Positions 51,091 to 61,485 of a stretch of 64,000 nucleotides of DNA are shown here, one piece after another. This DNA comes from Saxidomus purpurata. Its lineage: Eukaryota > Mollusca > Bivalvia > Venerida > Veneridae. A model generated the notes under the pieces. That model worked only from the letters and a program-made list of their open reading frames with translations. It ran no database searches and had not been told where the DNA came from. How positions within the stretch are numbered: the first letter of the stretch is position 1; each line of letters starts with the position of its first letter. The stretch is from contig JAFMSR010000008.1 of the NCBI GenBank assembly GCA_022818135.1, positions 32,445,100 through 32,509,099 of the forward strand, in the 5' to 3' direction. A program made the position numbers and the translations under genes.

Positions 51091-52676
51091 GTCAATGCAT
51101 ATTACCAATATAAAGTATATAATACAATTAGGAAATGAAGTACATCTAACTTATAATATTAAAAGAACAGACTTTAACATAAAATATATTCATTAGCTGC
51201 TTTGGTGTTTTAGGAATCATGAAAATCATAATACACGACTACCAGAACTCGAAAAATACACTCTCTGAAAAATGACATCATTAACGAGACATTTTACCTA
51301 TGCTAGACTTTCTATAATTTCATCATTTTGTATTTACAATCTTTGCATCCTAAAATCATTAGATTATATAAAACCACGGTGTTAGTTGTTCGAAATATTT
51401 CTAGAAGTGCATTTCTAGGAGATGATATCTTTGTTAAATTGGCAAAGCATAACATACTTTAAAAATATACAAACATAACGGTTAAGACATGGGCTGATAA
51501 ACAACTGAAGGCGGATCTAGCAAGTTCATGTAGTACATCCGGATGTATTTATTTTTGTTGCTTTGTTCACTGTTTAACCATTTAATATGTTCGTAGCACA
51601 AACATTTTCATGAATTCGTAGGCCGAGCGATCAAAGGATCTTTCAACGTTAAAGAAATTTTCGAAATTGCACACAAATGTATATGCCTTCACAGCATATA
51701 CTGTTTCCCTGAAAAACGAAACGACCAACAGCGGATGTAAAAATGAAATGTTTCCAAACTGCTTTGAGGAATAAGTACCACAACAGAGTTTTCAATGTAT
51801 GATTAGTTCATCAACATAAGTTTGATTTACAAGCTATGTATGTGTGTGTGTGTTTAAATACAAAGAGCAAAATAATGTTACCGACAAGGTTTAAGTTTAA
51901 GTATAAGTAAACATTTCAATGACATCTCGCATACGCGGCAAAAAATTCAGATATTTTTTAAGGTAGCGCCTGTCTTCTTAATCAGCTAAAATATTATTCT
52001 CCAAAATCTGTAAATGTTTATTTCTTATTATGTTTAAAAGGTACTTAAACCCATACTCATTTAGAAAAGACTTTTCAATCCCCAAATAGATGAATAAATA
52101 ATGTTCATGAGTAAAAAAAGAAATAGGTCTTTAAGTCTAAAAAATATCTTACATGTCTAAAAAATTTGAACAAATGTTACAGCTAGGAATAAATGTTCGC
52201 GGCAGTGTCACGGGTATTTGAGAACTTTATTTGTTCCTATACTATTTCACGCTCATCTTGCATGGCTCCAGACGTATTACCATCTACATGTATCACAGCA
52301 CATGAAACAGCGTAAAATAAATTTGAAGACCGGTTCATTCTTGAAAAAATATTGTATACAATACATGCCGTATAATTGTTAGGCTTGTTCAAAATGTTGA
52401 TGATGGGTAAGACTTTCTATTACACATGTATATATTGACCTATTTGTTTTGTAGTCATGCTTCACTTGCTTTGTTTATTTGTTCCGAGATGTAAAAAACC
52501 TAGTATACACAAATAGCTCATTTATCAATAGCATTGAGCACATAAGTATCCATTAAAATATCCATAAAAGATTTTTACAGTATAAGATTTTCTATGTCTT
52601 TTAAAGATTGAAATACTATTCTAACACGATCCTCAACTTTTCGTATATAGATATACAGGGAAAGAAGCTATACATT
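51091..52676. other. AT-rich stretch without recognisable genes
   Basis: Nothing can be assigned, apart from a short TG microsatellite at about 51838-51853. Confidence 0.4.
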
Positions 52677-52984
52677 ATTAAACGATAAAATACATCACGT
52701 TTTCCACGGGCAAAACGTGGGGTAAATATCGCACGCGTCCAATCGCATTCCGTGCTTTTAAGTTACTATGGAATGTTGCTATGCGTCGAACATAGTTCGC
52801 GGTATTTTTAAAGACTATTTCGTTTTAGAATCGAAATAATAAATACATCTCTGTATTTTATCGTTTAATAAAATACAGTCAGTCATTCGGATGCGAAAAA
52901 TTAAATCACTCGTGCTACGCACCCGTGATTTCATTACTACGCATTCGAATTCCTGGCTGTATTTTATTAAACGATAAAATACAG
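52677..52984. mobile_element. Fold-back (MITE-like) element with nested palindromes
   Basis: The 28-bp arms at 52851-52878 and 52957-52984 are exact reverse complements of each other. Each arm is itself close to palindromic (CTGTATTTTA...TAAAATACAG). The DNA between them continues the symmetry (ATTCGGATGCG against CGCATTCGAAT, and ATCACTCGTG against CACCCGTGAT). A third copy of the arm core (ATTAAACGATAAAATACA) lies at 52677-52694, next to another hairpin (CACGTTTTCC...GGCAAAACGTG, 52696-52720). The outer limits and target-site duplication are uncertain. There is no protein, so it would be non-autonomous. Confidence 0.7.
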
Positions 52985-54063
52985 GGACACATTTATTATT
53001 TCTTAATTGAAGTAACATTTATGACGTTAAAGGGGCCACCCCGGTATTATAAGAAGTATCATATATCATAATGTCTTGTACAGGTAGATTTCGAAACCGC
53101 CGGAAATAATTTCATAATTTGGGTGTAGACAACAAATCCGAAGATGGGTACAAGATGGCCGCCAGTTTCAGTCAAACAGGCAGACAAAAAACACAAACTG
53201 TAGTAATTACTTGTTAAAAATGTTTTTTGTCGTACATTATTGTAATCATGTAAGCGTTTAGATTGGGGAATCTTGAGTCGATTGATGCCAAGGTCAAGGT
53301 CATTTGAAAGTCTAAATACAAAAAAGACGCAAACTTTTATATGAAGTCGTATTGATAATGTATCTTGTAAATCTTCAACAAAAAAGAATCTTAAACAATG
53401 CTGACATATACCATGTAACTGTAACAAATTAAGTTTAATTTACAATCGATAAATTTTATATGCACTATAACATATACCACAAGAAAAAAAGTAAAATCTG
53501 CATATCCCTATTTTTCCTGCCAACACTCTCTATAGAGTTATAGACGGTTTGTCTTCTTTTCATTTTTTAAAATCTGTAACAGACATTTCGTTGTTATGTC
53601 TTTATTAAAATTATTCATAAATATAATGTTTTCATAAAGAAATTTATCCAATAATGAAAATTTAATACCCCACCCAACCACGAGTACAATGAAATACATA
53701 ATTGCTGTGCGGCTGAAAACTCCATTTATCTTCATTTAAAATTCATTTGTTACTTTCATACAGTTGTTTACAAAATTGTACTCAATACTTCAGCAGAAGA
53801 ATTTTGAATTATCGCATTTTAGAATCAAAATTGTTTATTTGTAAATAAAATGAGATGAAAATGATAGTGTTCCATTTATACGCGCACTGATACACGTAAA
53901 ATTACACGCACATTAATGTTTACGTTTTTTATAGATGTGTTTCAGTAGGATTCCTAAAAATCTAGCACATGATATATTTTAAAAAGTAAACAGTATTGAC
54001 ATTTCCACTTAGTTTTGAAGATGAAATGACTATTTATTGACATCTGAGCTAAAATTGACCATC
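52985..54063. other. Intergenic stretch, possible transposon-derived part
   Basis: A 122-codon minus frame (53059-53427) crosses CAAGGTCAAGGTCATTTG, a word pattern frequent in mollusc transposon-related DNA (from memory, not searched). I recognise no protein. The rest is featureless. Confidence 0.3.
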
Positions 54064-54273
54064 ACTCCAAGAAAGGGGAGCGGTGGTGTAGGGGTTAAGG
54101 TGTCGGCCGCTCATCCCGAAGATTGCGGGTTCGAGCCCCAATGGGGTTACCACCGTACTTCCTCATATTTCACCAGTACTGGCTTGTCCAGGAAACGGAC
54201 TCGAGAGCGACTCGATAAGCTACAAGCTTTCTTCACAATCGAGCTAAAATGAATTAGTATAAACTCCAAGAAA
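54064..54273 (+). mobile_element. tRNA-derived SINE with perfect 11-bp target-site duplication
   Basis: The SINE body is at 54075-54262, flanked by ACTCCAAGAAA at 54064-54074 and again at 54263-54273. The head has an A-box-like TGGTGTAGGGG at 54084-54094 and a B box GGTTCGAGCCC at 54128-54138. The tail contains CTCGAGAGCGACTCGATAAG, CACAATCGAG and AATTAGTATAA, matching the tails of the SINEs at 5489, 20545 and 38041, while its head differs. The intact duplication suggests it is the youngest SINE here. Confidence 0.92.
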
Positions 54274-56961
54274 AAAAAACATGTAAAAATTTAGCTTTTC
54301 AATCGTCAAAGGTTGTTTAAAACATTTCTTACAATACTGACAGGGTATTAATCTGAAGGTTTGATTTCATTCTAAAATTATTCAATTACTCAATGCCAAC
54401 ATATATTACATAAAGACGACCAGGAAAGAAGAGCAGGTCATTACTTATTGCAAACCCACCAGGACAGGTCATTACTCTATCACTTTTGCCAATATGGTAA
54501 CAATTTGATTCCTCAAGCACCCATTACAACTATACGCCGAAGAACAAAGTCGTTCCTGCATGAAAAAATGCATAAATGTGAGTATAAATCCTTGCATGGA
54601 CAAACAAGATCATTTAGACGTTTATGTGATGCTACTGCCTCACTCGTAATATGTGGTACAGAGGAACTAGAATTATCTAGCCGATGGCAATTACTATTGG
54701 ATCAAATAGATCTAGCAGCCTTCCATACAGCTGGTAGACACATCGGATAAGATGAAGTTGAAAACTGTAACAGTGTAGCATAACAATTGTAGAGTGAACC
54801 CACAGAGCTACATTGTATTTGTTACTTTGTTAGCAAGACCTTTGAATTCTCAAACTAGAACTGTGTCCATAGGACAAGGATACTCCCGCTATGTGACTTA
54901 AGACAAAGAAGTACATGTTTGGTTTGCTTGTAAAAGAACTTTGTCAAACATAAACATTTATTTCTAGCATACAATCGTTTCGTTAAGTCGCGTCGGTGCA
55001 CTTCAAAAAATAGTTGAACTTGGCCTGGTAATTGAAAGAGGATGAAAAGAACAATATAAGTTTCATTTAAACTTAAACTTAAAATGGCTAGATCGCAACA
55101 TTTCTTCTGAGTATAAATTGGTACTTTATCTTAGCTTGCCTACCATATGGCTGTTCGCAGACAGAGTTCTCATTAATTTTCGTTAACTTAGAGATTTGAC
55201 GTTGCCAATGATGAAATACGCGTTTACAAAAAATGAAATTCCGTGACTTAAGATGAAATGTGTTGTTTGTCATGTGATCGCATAGCTGAATAATAAATGA
55301 CTTTTGATCATCCAACGCAGACTGAAGTGTAGAACTCAGTTCATAATTAGAAGAAGAAAGACGGATCAACACATTCTCTAGAATTTAGCAATTTTAAAAT
55401 GGTATTATATTTTCTTACACGGACATGACAGAACATAAAAAACATTTCGAAAAGAACGGAACAGTGCATCAAAGGACACAACAACAACATAATGACGAAC
55501 GAACTACATTATAAAATGACATCATTTCTTCTCATTTATGATAAAACACAAAGTACGAATAAGAACAGTTATACATTTCTTAAAATTGTATGATCATTTA
55601 GCAAACATTGTAACAATGTTAAGAATATCTTTGTATTAATTTGTGTTAGATTTGTCTAGTACAAATTAAAGATAGCATTCACTGCTGGTAATCAGGTTGA
55701 TGTCAGAATTCTTTATCAGATGCAGCAAGGGCTCAAATGAAAGTAAATAACGAAGCTTGAACATGAGCTTGAAGTGATATTGAGGATTATTGATATCTAC
55801 AGTATGCAAATTACAACCTCGCCATGTCTCGTCTTATACTAATACTACAATGAAATATTTTATTTCTATCATTTATAACGCCCATTGTTACACTTACAAA
55901 TTCAAAAATAAAGAAGTGAAATGTGCAAAATGCTGAACAGAAACGTTCAAAGAAGATATTGCTACAAATTTAATAAGAATGTGTTCATTGTAAGCTGACA
56001 CGTCATTGTTTTGACGGGGACAGTTCTAGGAGCATTTCTAGTATGTTGCTCTGGCCGATTGCATACAGAATTTCGGTTAAACAAGCTATAAGAGGATTTG
56101 TTTATTGTCATTATCATTTCAATTAGTTAGTAGTAACTACGATGATTTCAAAGAAGAATGAAAGGTATAATAAAGTCATCATTTTCAAGCATTACAAAGA
56201 TTAAACTATTCAAAAATTGGGACGGACACTAAAGTTTCTATTTCTTAAAATTATTTCATCAAAAAGAACGAACAAACAGTGTAACGTTGTTAAGAATATA
56301 GTTGCATTTATTCTTAGCAAATTTTTGTTACTCTTAAAAAAAACTATACGAATTACTCTCTACCAACTCGCTCTGTGCTGTTGTATACCCGTTACTTTAA
56401 CTATCATTTTTACATAAAACATTCCAAAATAAAGCAGTGAAATATAAACAAATGTTAAAAGAAATGTGTTGAAGAACGAAGTACCAGAAAAAAAAAACGA
56501 ATGTCTCCTTTAAGTTCTAAATGATAAGCTGTCATGTAAATAAAAGGGGCAACTATTCAGGCATTTCTTATTTGTTGCGTTTGCTGATGAAAAACAGAAT
56601 GTACCTTACGATAATTATGTATAGCAGTAAATATTCCTCAAGATTATGAATTTCTACTATTTTAAGTATTACTATAACTACCAAGATGCGGTAACCACTA
56701 TAACATTGGCTTTAATATTTCTATCAATGTAAAATGTAAAAATACCAAACTACAACTTGTAAGAAAATATTTGGTAGGTAAAGAAATACTTTTTAACATA
56801 TACAAAGTATGCATGTTTTTTTATCTTAAAAATATTTACTTCTTGGAAGACTGTTTTGTAATTATTAGTTAAAAAATGCAATATTTTTCCCATAAGTATT
56901 ATGTTTTGATTACGTATTTTTTTCTTTGATTGTTTTTACATGCCCAGGCCGACCCTGGGAC
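54274..56961. other. Stretch with an unassigned coding-like frame
   Basis: The frame at 54448-54750 stays open upstream of its first ATG. It reads as charged and more protein-like than most here (for example RRRTKSFLHEKMHKCEYKSL, then CGTEELELSSRWQLLLDQ). It ends at TAA at 54748-54750. I cannot name a family, and a degraded transposon protein is the likeliest origin. A minus frame of 94 codons at 55088-55372 is also unassigned. I see nothing else. Confidence 0.3.
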
Positions 56962-56988
56962 GTTTTTGGTACGTGGCATTCCCTGTTT
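56962..56988 (+). repeat. Short repeat R4, copy c
   Basis: The 27 bp are identical to 23037-23063. It abuts the A-rich 3' end of the minus-strand SINE that follows, so the identity stops exactly where that tail begins. Confidence 0.7.
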
Positions 56989-57302
56989 ATTTTTTTTATT
57001 TTTTTTTTTTTCTCCCTTAGTGACCTACCAAGACTCCTGACAGGCGCAGGTTGAAGAGAGACAGATGCAGATACATGGGAATCTGGGTACCAGATCTTAG
57101 ATCTTGGTTCTTTGTTTTATATGCCCGGTGTATAACACCGATACACGTGAGACTACCTCTGGGTTTCAAACCAGCTTATATATAGATTGGCGGGAAACAC
57201 TGAAAAGCGTTTCTGAAATTTACAGTGTTGGGATTCCGGGATTCGAACCGGGGACCACCGCATTGGTAGTCCAGAACGTTAACCTCTAGACCACCGCAAC
57301 AC
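56987..57302 (-). mobile_element. Glu-like tRNA-derived SINE with A-rich tail
   Basis: On the minus strand the head (57302-57227) starts GTGTTGCGGTGGTCTAGAGG. It has an A box GGTGGTCTAGAGGTT (57295-57281) and a B box GGTTCGAATCCC (57249-57238). GTGTTG pairs with CAACAC at the end. GGTGGTCTAG with GGTTCGAATCCC resembles animal tRNA-Glu. A body of about 215 bp follows, then an A-rich tail (T-rich on the plus strand, 56987-57012). It is a family distinct from the four plus-strand SINEs. No target-site duplication is evident. Confidence 0.85.
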
Positions 57303-57529
57303 TTTTGATTAGTTGACTCATTGAACAATAGTAATTAAATAAAGAATACAATTTCCAACCATGATAAATGCAAAAATAGATTAAACAGTAAGAACAAATT
57401 AGCATATTGTCAGTAACATCTAAATGACCTTCTCTTAAGCATAAGTACAGGAAAGGACAAACAATACATTACATAATGTATTCAACATTATAAACAACAC
57501 GTATATTTTGAAAGTTGAAAGATTTTTCT

Positions 57530-57985
57530 GGAAGGTCAATTGTTCTTACTGATTTCTGGGTAAATAAACTCTATTTTACTTACCCTGACTTCATAATCGA
57601 TATCAGAGATAAATTTGTTTGGTTCGACAAAATACAATGTATCATTGATCCGTTTACACAAGTGTACACTGAGCTGCAGCAATTGGCTGTCAATAGTAAT
57701 CTACTTTATCATTATCATAACAGCCTAGGCATTATTCCCTGCCAAATTCGTTTGTTTCTAGCATTGCCATGATCACCAAGCCTATAAGTACAGATATTGT
57801 ATGATGTATGTTTCATGCAATGCTTTTCATAGTAATTGATGCAGACGATAATGAAGATATTTCTTTACAGCAGTTACTATAAAAAGTAAATAGATTCGAG
57901 ACGATGCTTGTTTTAAAAATGTAATATTCAAAAGCAATAAAAGTAAAAGTGTCGAATAGATTTGTGCGCATATATAGATCAAAGC
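57530..57985 (+). repeat. Diverged repeat R2, copy b
   Basis: It aligns with 50640-51090 along its length. Shared words are CTCTATTTTACTTAC, ATCGATATCAGAGATAAATT, GTACACTGAGCTGC, TGATGCAGACGATAAT, TCGAGACGATG and TTTGTGCG. An 85-codon frame (57515-57772) crosses it, but the same region of copy a contains stops, so it is probably not protein-coding. Confidence 0.65.
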
Positions 57986-60544
57986 ATATTTTATTCATTA
58001 ATAATTTATAACGTACTAGAATTTTGAAAGAAATGTATTTAACATACGAAAATAAACAGACATAACTACCTATTCATAAACGGCTTTGCAGTTGAAGGAA
58101 TGGTACAGATCAGCTATCTTGATTGTTACACTAGAGCTCGAAAGCATGCCTTCTGTATAATAACACTATCTAAACGAGTCATTTTGCATTGCATAGGGAG
58201 AGCTTATTCCAAAAGAACAACACAATTTGTAGCAATTGTTATTAGTGCATTCAGTGCATTTGGTGCATTTTTACTGCATACTTTTTGGTTTAATCAGCTG
58301 AGCATAACTTTCGACTACTGTTTGTACCAACAAATTTGATAAACAACTCAACAAGGATATGTGCTGGTTTATGTTATACATCCGGCTGTTTTGTTTATTT
58401 GTAGTTTTCATCAGGTGATATTTGTTGCCTGTTTTCTTGGCAGAAAAAAGTCAAACGCATTTAACTAAAGGATGAACTTTTCTTTATAGTTACTAAAACC
58501 TGTTGTCTAGAGTAGTCATGACATATTTAAATCAATCAAATATACAAGCCAATTTACTTATTGCAGCTTATTCAAGGCTATTTAAAGCGTGAAATATTCG
58601 AAGTCTGATGTAAACAATTATAATACTTATTACATATATCTTACAAGGCGATGAAAAAAAGAGATAGAAAACGTCATAAAGCTTACAAATTTATAATTAT
58701 GGAAGCAATTGCGTTATGTATCATAGTATAAAACAAAATTATCGACATAAAACATCACATTCCATTTACTACATTATTCAACAATTTGGTTATATTCTAA
58801 AATAAAAGTACCAAGTTGGTGAAGTATACTGGCTTGGACAATGATTATAAAATGATTGCTTGACCTAATAGTATATGCCTTCTATATAAATGCCATTTTC
58901 CCTACAATTTTATGTGCTTAAAGACAAGACAAAATAAGACAATATAAAATGGCACCGAACAAACAAGAAACAAGAACTGCAACGAATATTATTAAGAACA
59001 ATACAGGTAATGAATGACAAGGCATCATTGTAGCCTTAGGAAATTCCAAAACGATTATATTAATATGAATAATTTTGATAGCGAACAGTTCCACAGAAAT
59101 TATTGAGCTTGTTCCTTTTTATTCTGAACACATGATTAAGACTGAGTATTGCATAAGCATTTTGCATGATTGAAGTGTTGTTTTTTTCGTGATTGTCATT
59201 TTCCAAAAACTGCAGTAATTTCATTGTTTATAATATCTAAAATTAATTATAAATGTAACATACCCCTATTCGGAGACAGTCATTTCTGTATGAAACGTGT
59301 AAATTCAAAAGCCAATCATATCTTTGGCTATTTGTCAAGTGCAGAAGTTGTGTTCTCATTGCATAAATTTTAGGGCTCCTGTGTTGGCAATTCATGTTCA
59401 TATAGCAAAGCAAAAATATTATAAAAGTCAAATTGCGAGCTTAGATACTGATATATCTTTCGATAGATTTATTTTCAAAAAACAAAGAACATAGTACCTT
59501 CCTTGATTCCAGTTCTTCTCGTTTTGCTATTTATCTGAAGCTAGAAAAACATTCTCTTTGCTTCGATAGCTGTGAATGTGTTGCACGTTTACGAGCCGTG
59601 ACTTTGCAAGTAAAGTTATTCATTATGCAGTTTTCAGGTACACTAATTGGTGTCAAAATAGGCTTTAAAGAAATAATTTTTATCATATTTTGACTTTTAT
59701 TTACGTTTTTATAATGAGTATTTTTTCTAGGTTGTGAATAATCCATTGTGCAAAATGATTAAAGACCTTAAACCAGTTGGGCCATAATAGCCTTTTATCG
59801 CTAACCTGAGAACCATTGGCAATTATACAAAATCAACAACAGGGTAGTTGAAAAAAACTAAAGGTGCAGCGGTTGTTAAGTTGTCAAATCAAAATCAAAA
59901 TAAATGATGTCAATATAAGCTTGTCTAGCTTGTCACACTTGCTATAGGTGAGCAAAGTTTACCGATGCCAATTAAAAAACTAGGTACTGCTCCAGAATCA
60001 AACTGTTAGACAATTGATCAAACACATACTTTCTTTTATCATAAATGTGTTGTCAATTTCTAAGCAACTTCATTTGTTCCATTCGAATTTCAAATTAGTT
60101 CTAATCAATTTCAATTTACGAAATCAAAATGAGTTTCAGTGTGTTAGATCAAACATTGATACGCTAAAACTATATTTTTCTATGTGTCTATCAATTAACT
60201 GGCCGTACTGCTGCGATATTTACATTGACAGCACTGTATACATGTAGGTTAATAAACATTTCGGAAGTGTTTTATCGTTTTGTTTGCAGGCAATATACAA
60301 TCATCTGAAGCCGATAGCACTGTGTACTCCATGTAATTTCTTCTGAACCTCCGAAGATAAGAGTTGATATATAAACATTTTAAATTTTTATACTTCAGCA
60401 AAACAAATTGATTTATTAACTAGCATTAAACTCTGCATTGACGTCATAATTTTAAAAATTAGTACTTTAGTAGTTCTGCGATGGAACGCTTCCGGGAATG
60501 ACACTGTGAATCAAATATTTAGTAGTTCTTACAAATTTTGAGGT
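57986..60544. other. AT-rich stretch without recognisable genes
   Basis: Only short frames of 60-80 codons are seen. A 79-codon frame at 58100-58339 has a small internal 12-bp repetition (AGTGCATTC, AGTGCATTT, GGTGCATTT at about 58243-58272). I recognise nothing. Confidence 0.4.
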
Positions 60545-60690
60545 ATATAAATTTTATTTTCTATTTCCTTATATTTATCTTGCATTTATGATCAATATCA
60601 GGGGAGATGACTTTGCTAGGTAAAGTACTCTCGATTCATTTACTAGATAGACGTACTCTGTGTGGACGTCCTAAAATATCAGTTGTGTGG
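60545..60690 (+). repeat. Diverged repeat R2, copy c, left part
   Basis: Words shared with copies a and b, in order, are TTTATTTTCTATTT, ATTTATGATCAATATCAGGG, GATGACTTTG, TAGACGTACTCTGTG. Similarity stops near 60690 and resumes at 61441. Confidence 0.55.
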
Positions 60691-61009
60691 CTATTCTTTC
60701 GTTCTCTCTATTGTACTTTTTAGCTACATAAGCCCAAAAATAGGCACATAAGACATACGGAATGAATGACATCAAAGAGAATTGTCTGTTACTTATTGTT
60801 GCAATAGCAATTTTTTGGGCGCTGAACAGTGGAATGTTTAATGTTATAAAATTTATTATAATAATTCTAGTACTGAAATATACTTCGTTGCCAAAGTCGT
60901 TTGCTCTCAATAGTATGGCGGCTCATTTCTGCCATGTCATGACGACATATTATGGGAGGAAAAAAACGAATACAGGGCATAATGAAAATTGGACATGTTG
61001 TTGATTAGT

Positions 61010-61440
61010 CGTGCTTCGTGTTTTGACCTTTGCGGGGCAGATTAAAGGAGAAAACACGACAAGCAAGAGGCAAAAACACTTATTAAATTTAAAACTAGCA
61101 AAGCAATATGTGGTGTTTTCGCCTTTGTTGTGTTTTTGTCTTTGAAAGATAAGTTGAAAAATGGAAAACAGGAAAGCCGACAAAAACCAAACGACTAGGA
61201 AACAATAAAAAACGGCAAAAACACGACGTATTAAAACCTGCCAACTCGAAAAGTTTGACATGTTTTCGCCTTTAATCTGTCGTGTTTTCGACTATTTATC
61301 ACGCGAAGCCCCCCCCCCCCCTGAAAAGTTGTCACTTGCGCTCTTTTAGTGTTTTCGACTTTTCCCCCCAACAAGCCAAAAACCCCCCCGGGGGAAAAAT
61401 CCTGTAAGTGATAGTCAACACGGTGGATGCTACTTTTAGA
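61010..61440. mobile_element. Fold-back element rich in AAAACACGAC words
   Basis: The arm at 61037-61064 (CAGATTAAAGGAGAAAACAC core) is an imperfect inverted match to 61253-61280 (TGTTTTCGCCTTTAATCTGT). Between them, GGTGTTTTCGCCTTTG, GGCAAAAACAC and similar words repeat in both orientations. C homopolymers (61309-61321, and 61383-61395 with CCCCCCCGGGGG) occur near its right end and may be assembly noise. It lies where R2 copy c is interrupted, so it may be part of the insertion that split it. Confidence 0.5.
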
Positions 61441-61485
61441 CAATTCTTTTGACGTTAACTAATGTAGATTACCAAACAAATTTAT
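61436..61485 (+). repeat. Diverged repeat R2, copy c, right part
   Basis: AGACAATTCTTTTGACGTTAACTAATGTAGAT aligns with 50908-50931 of copy a (GACAATACTTTTGACGTTAACTGATGTAGAC). It continues the repeat after the interruption of about 750 bp. Confidence 0.55.

Noticed and set aside
57515..57772. 85-codon frame as a conserved protein
   Set aside because: It lies in repeat R2, and the aligned region of the copy at 50640 is broken by stops.
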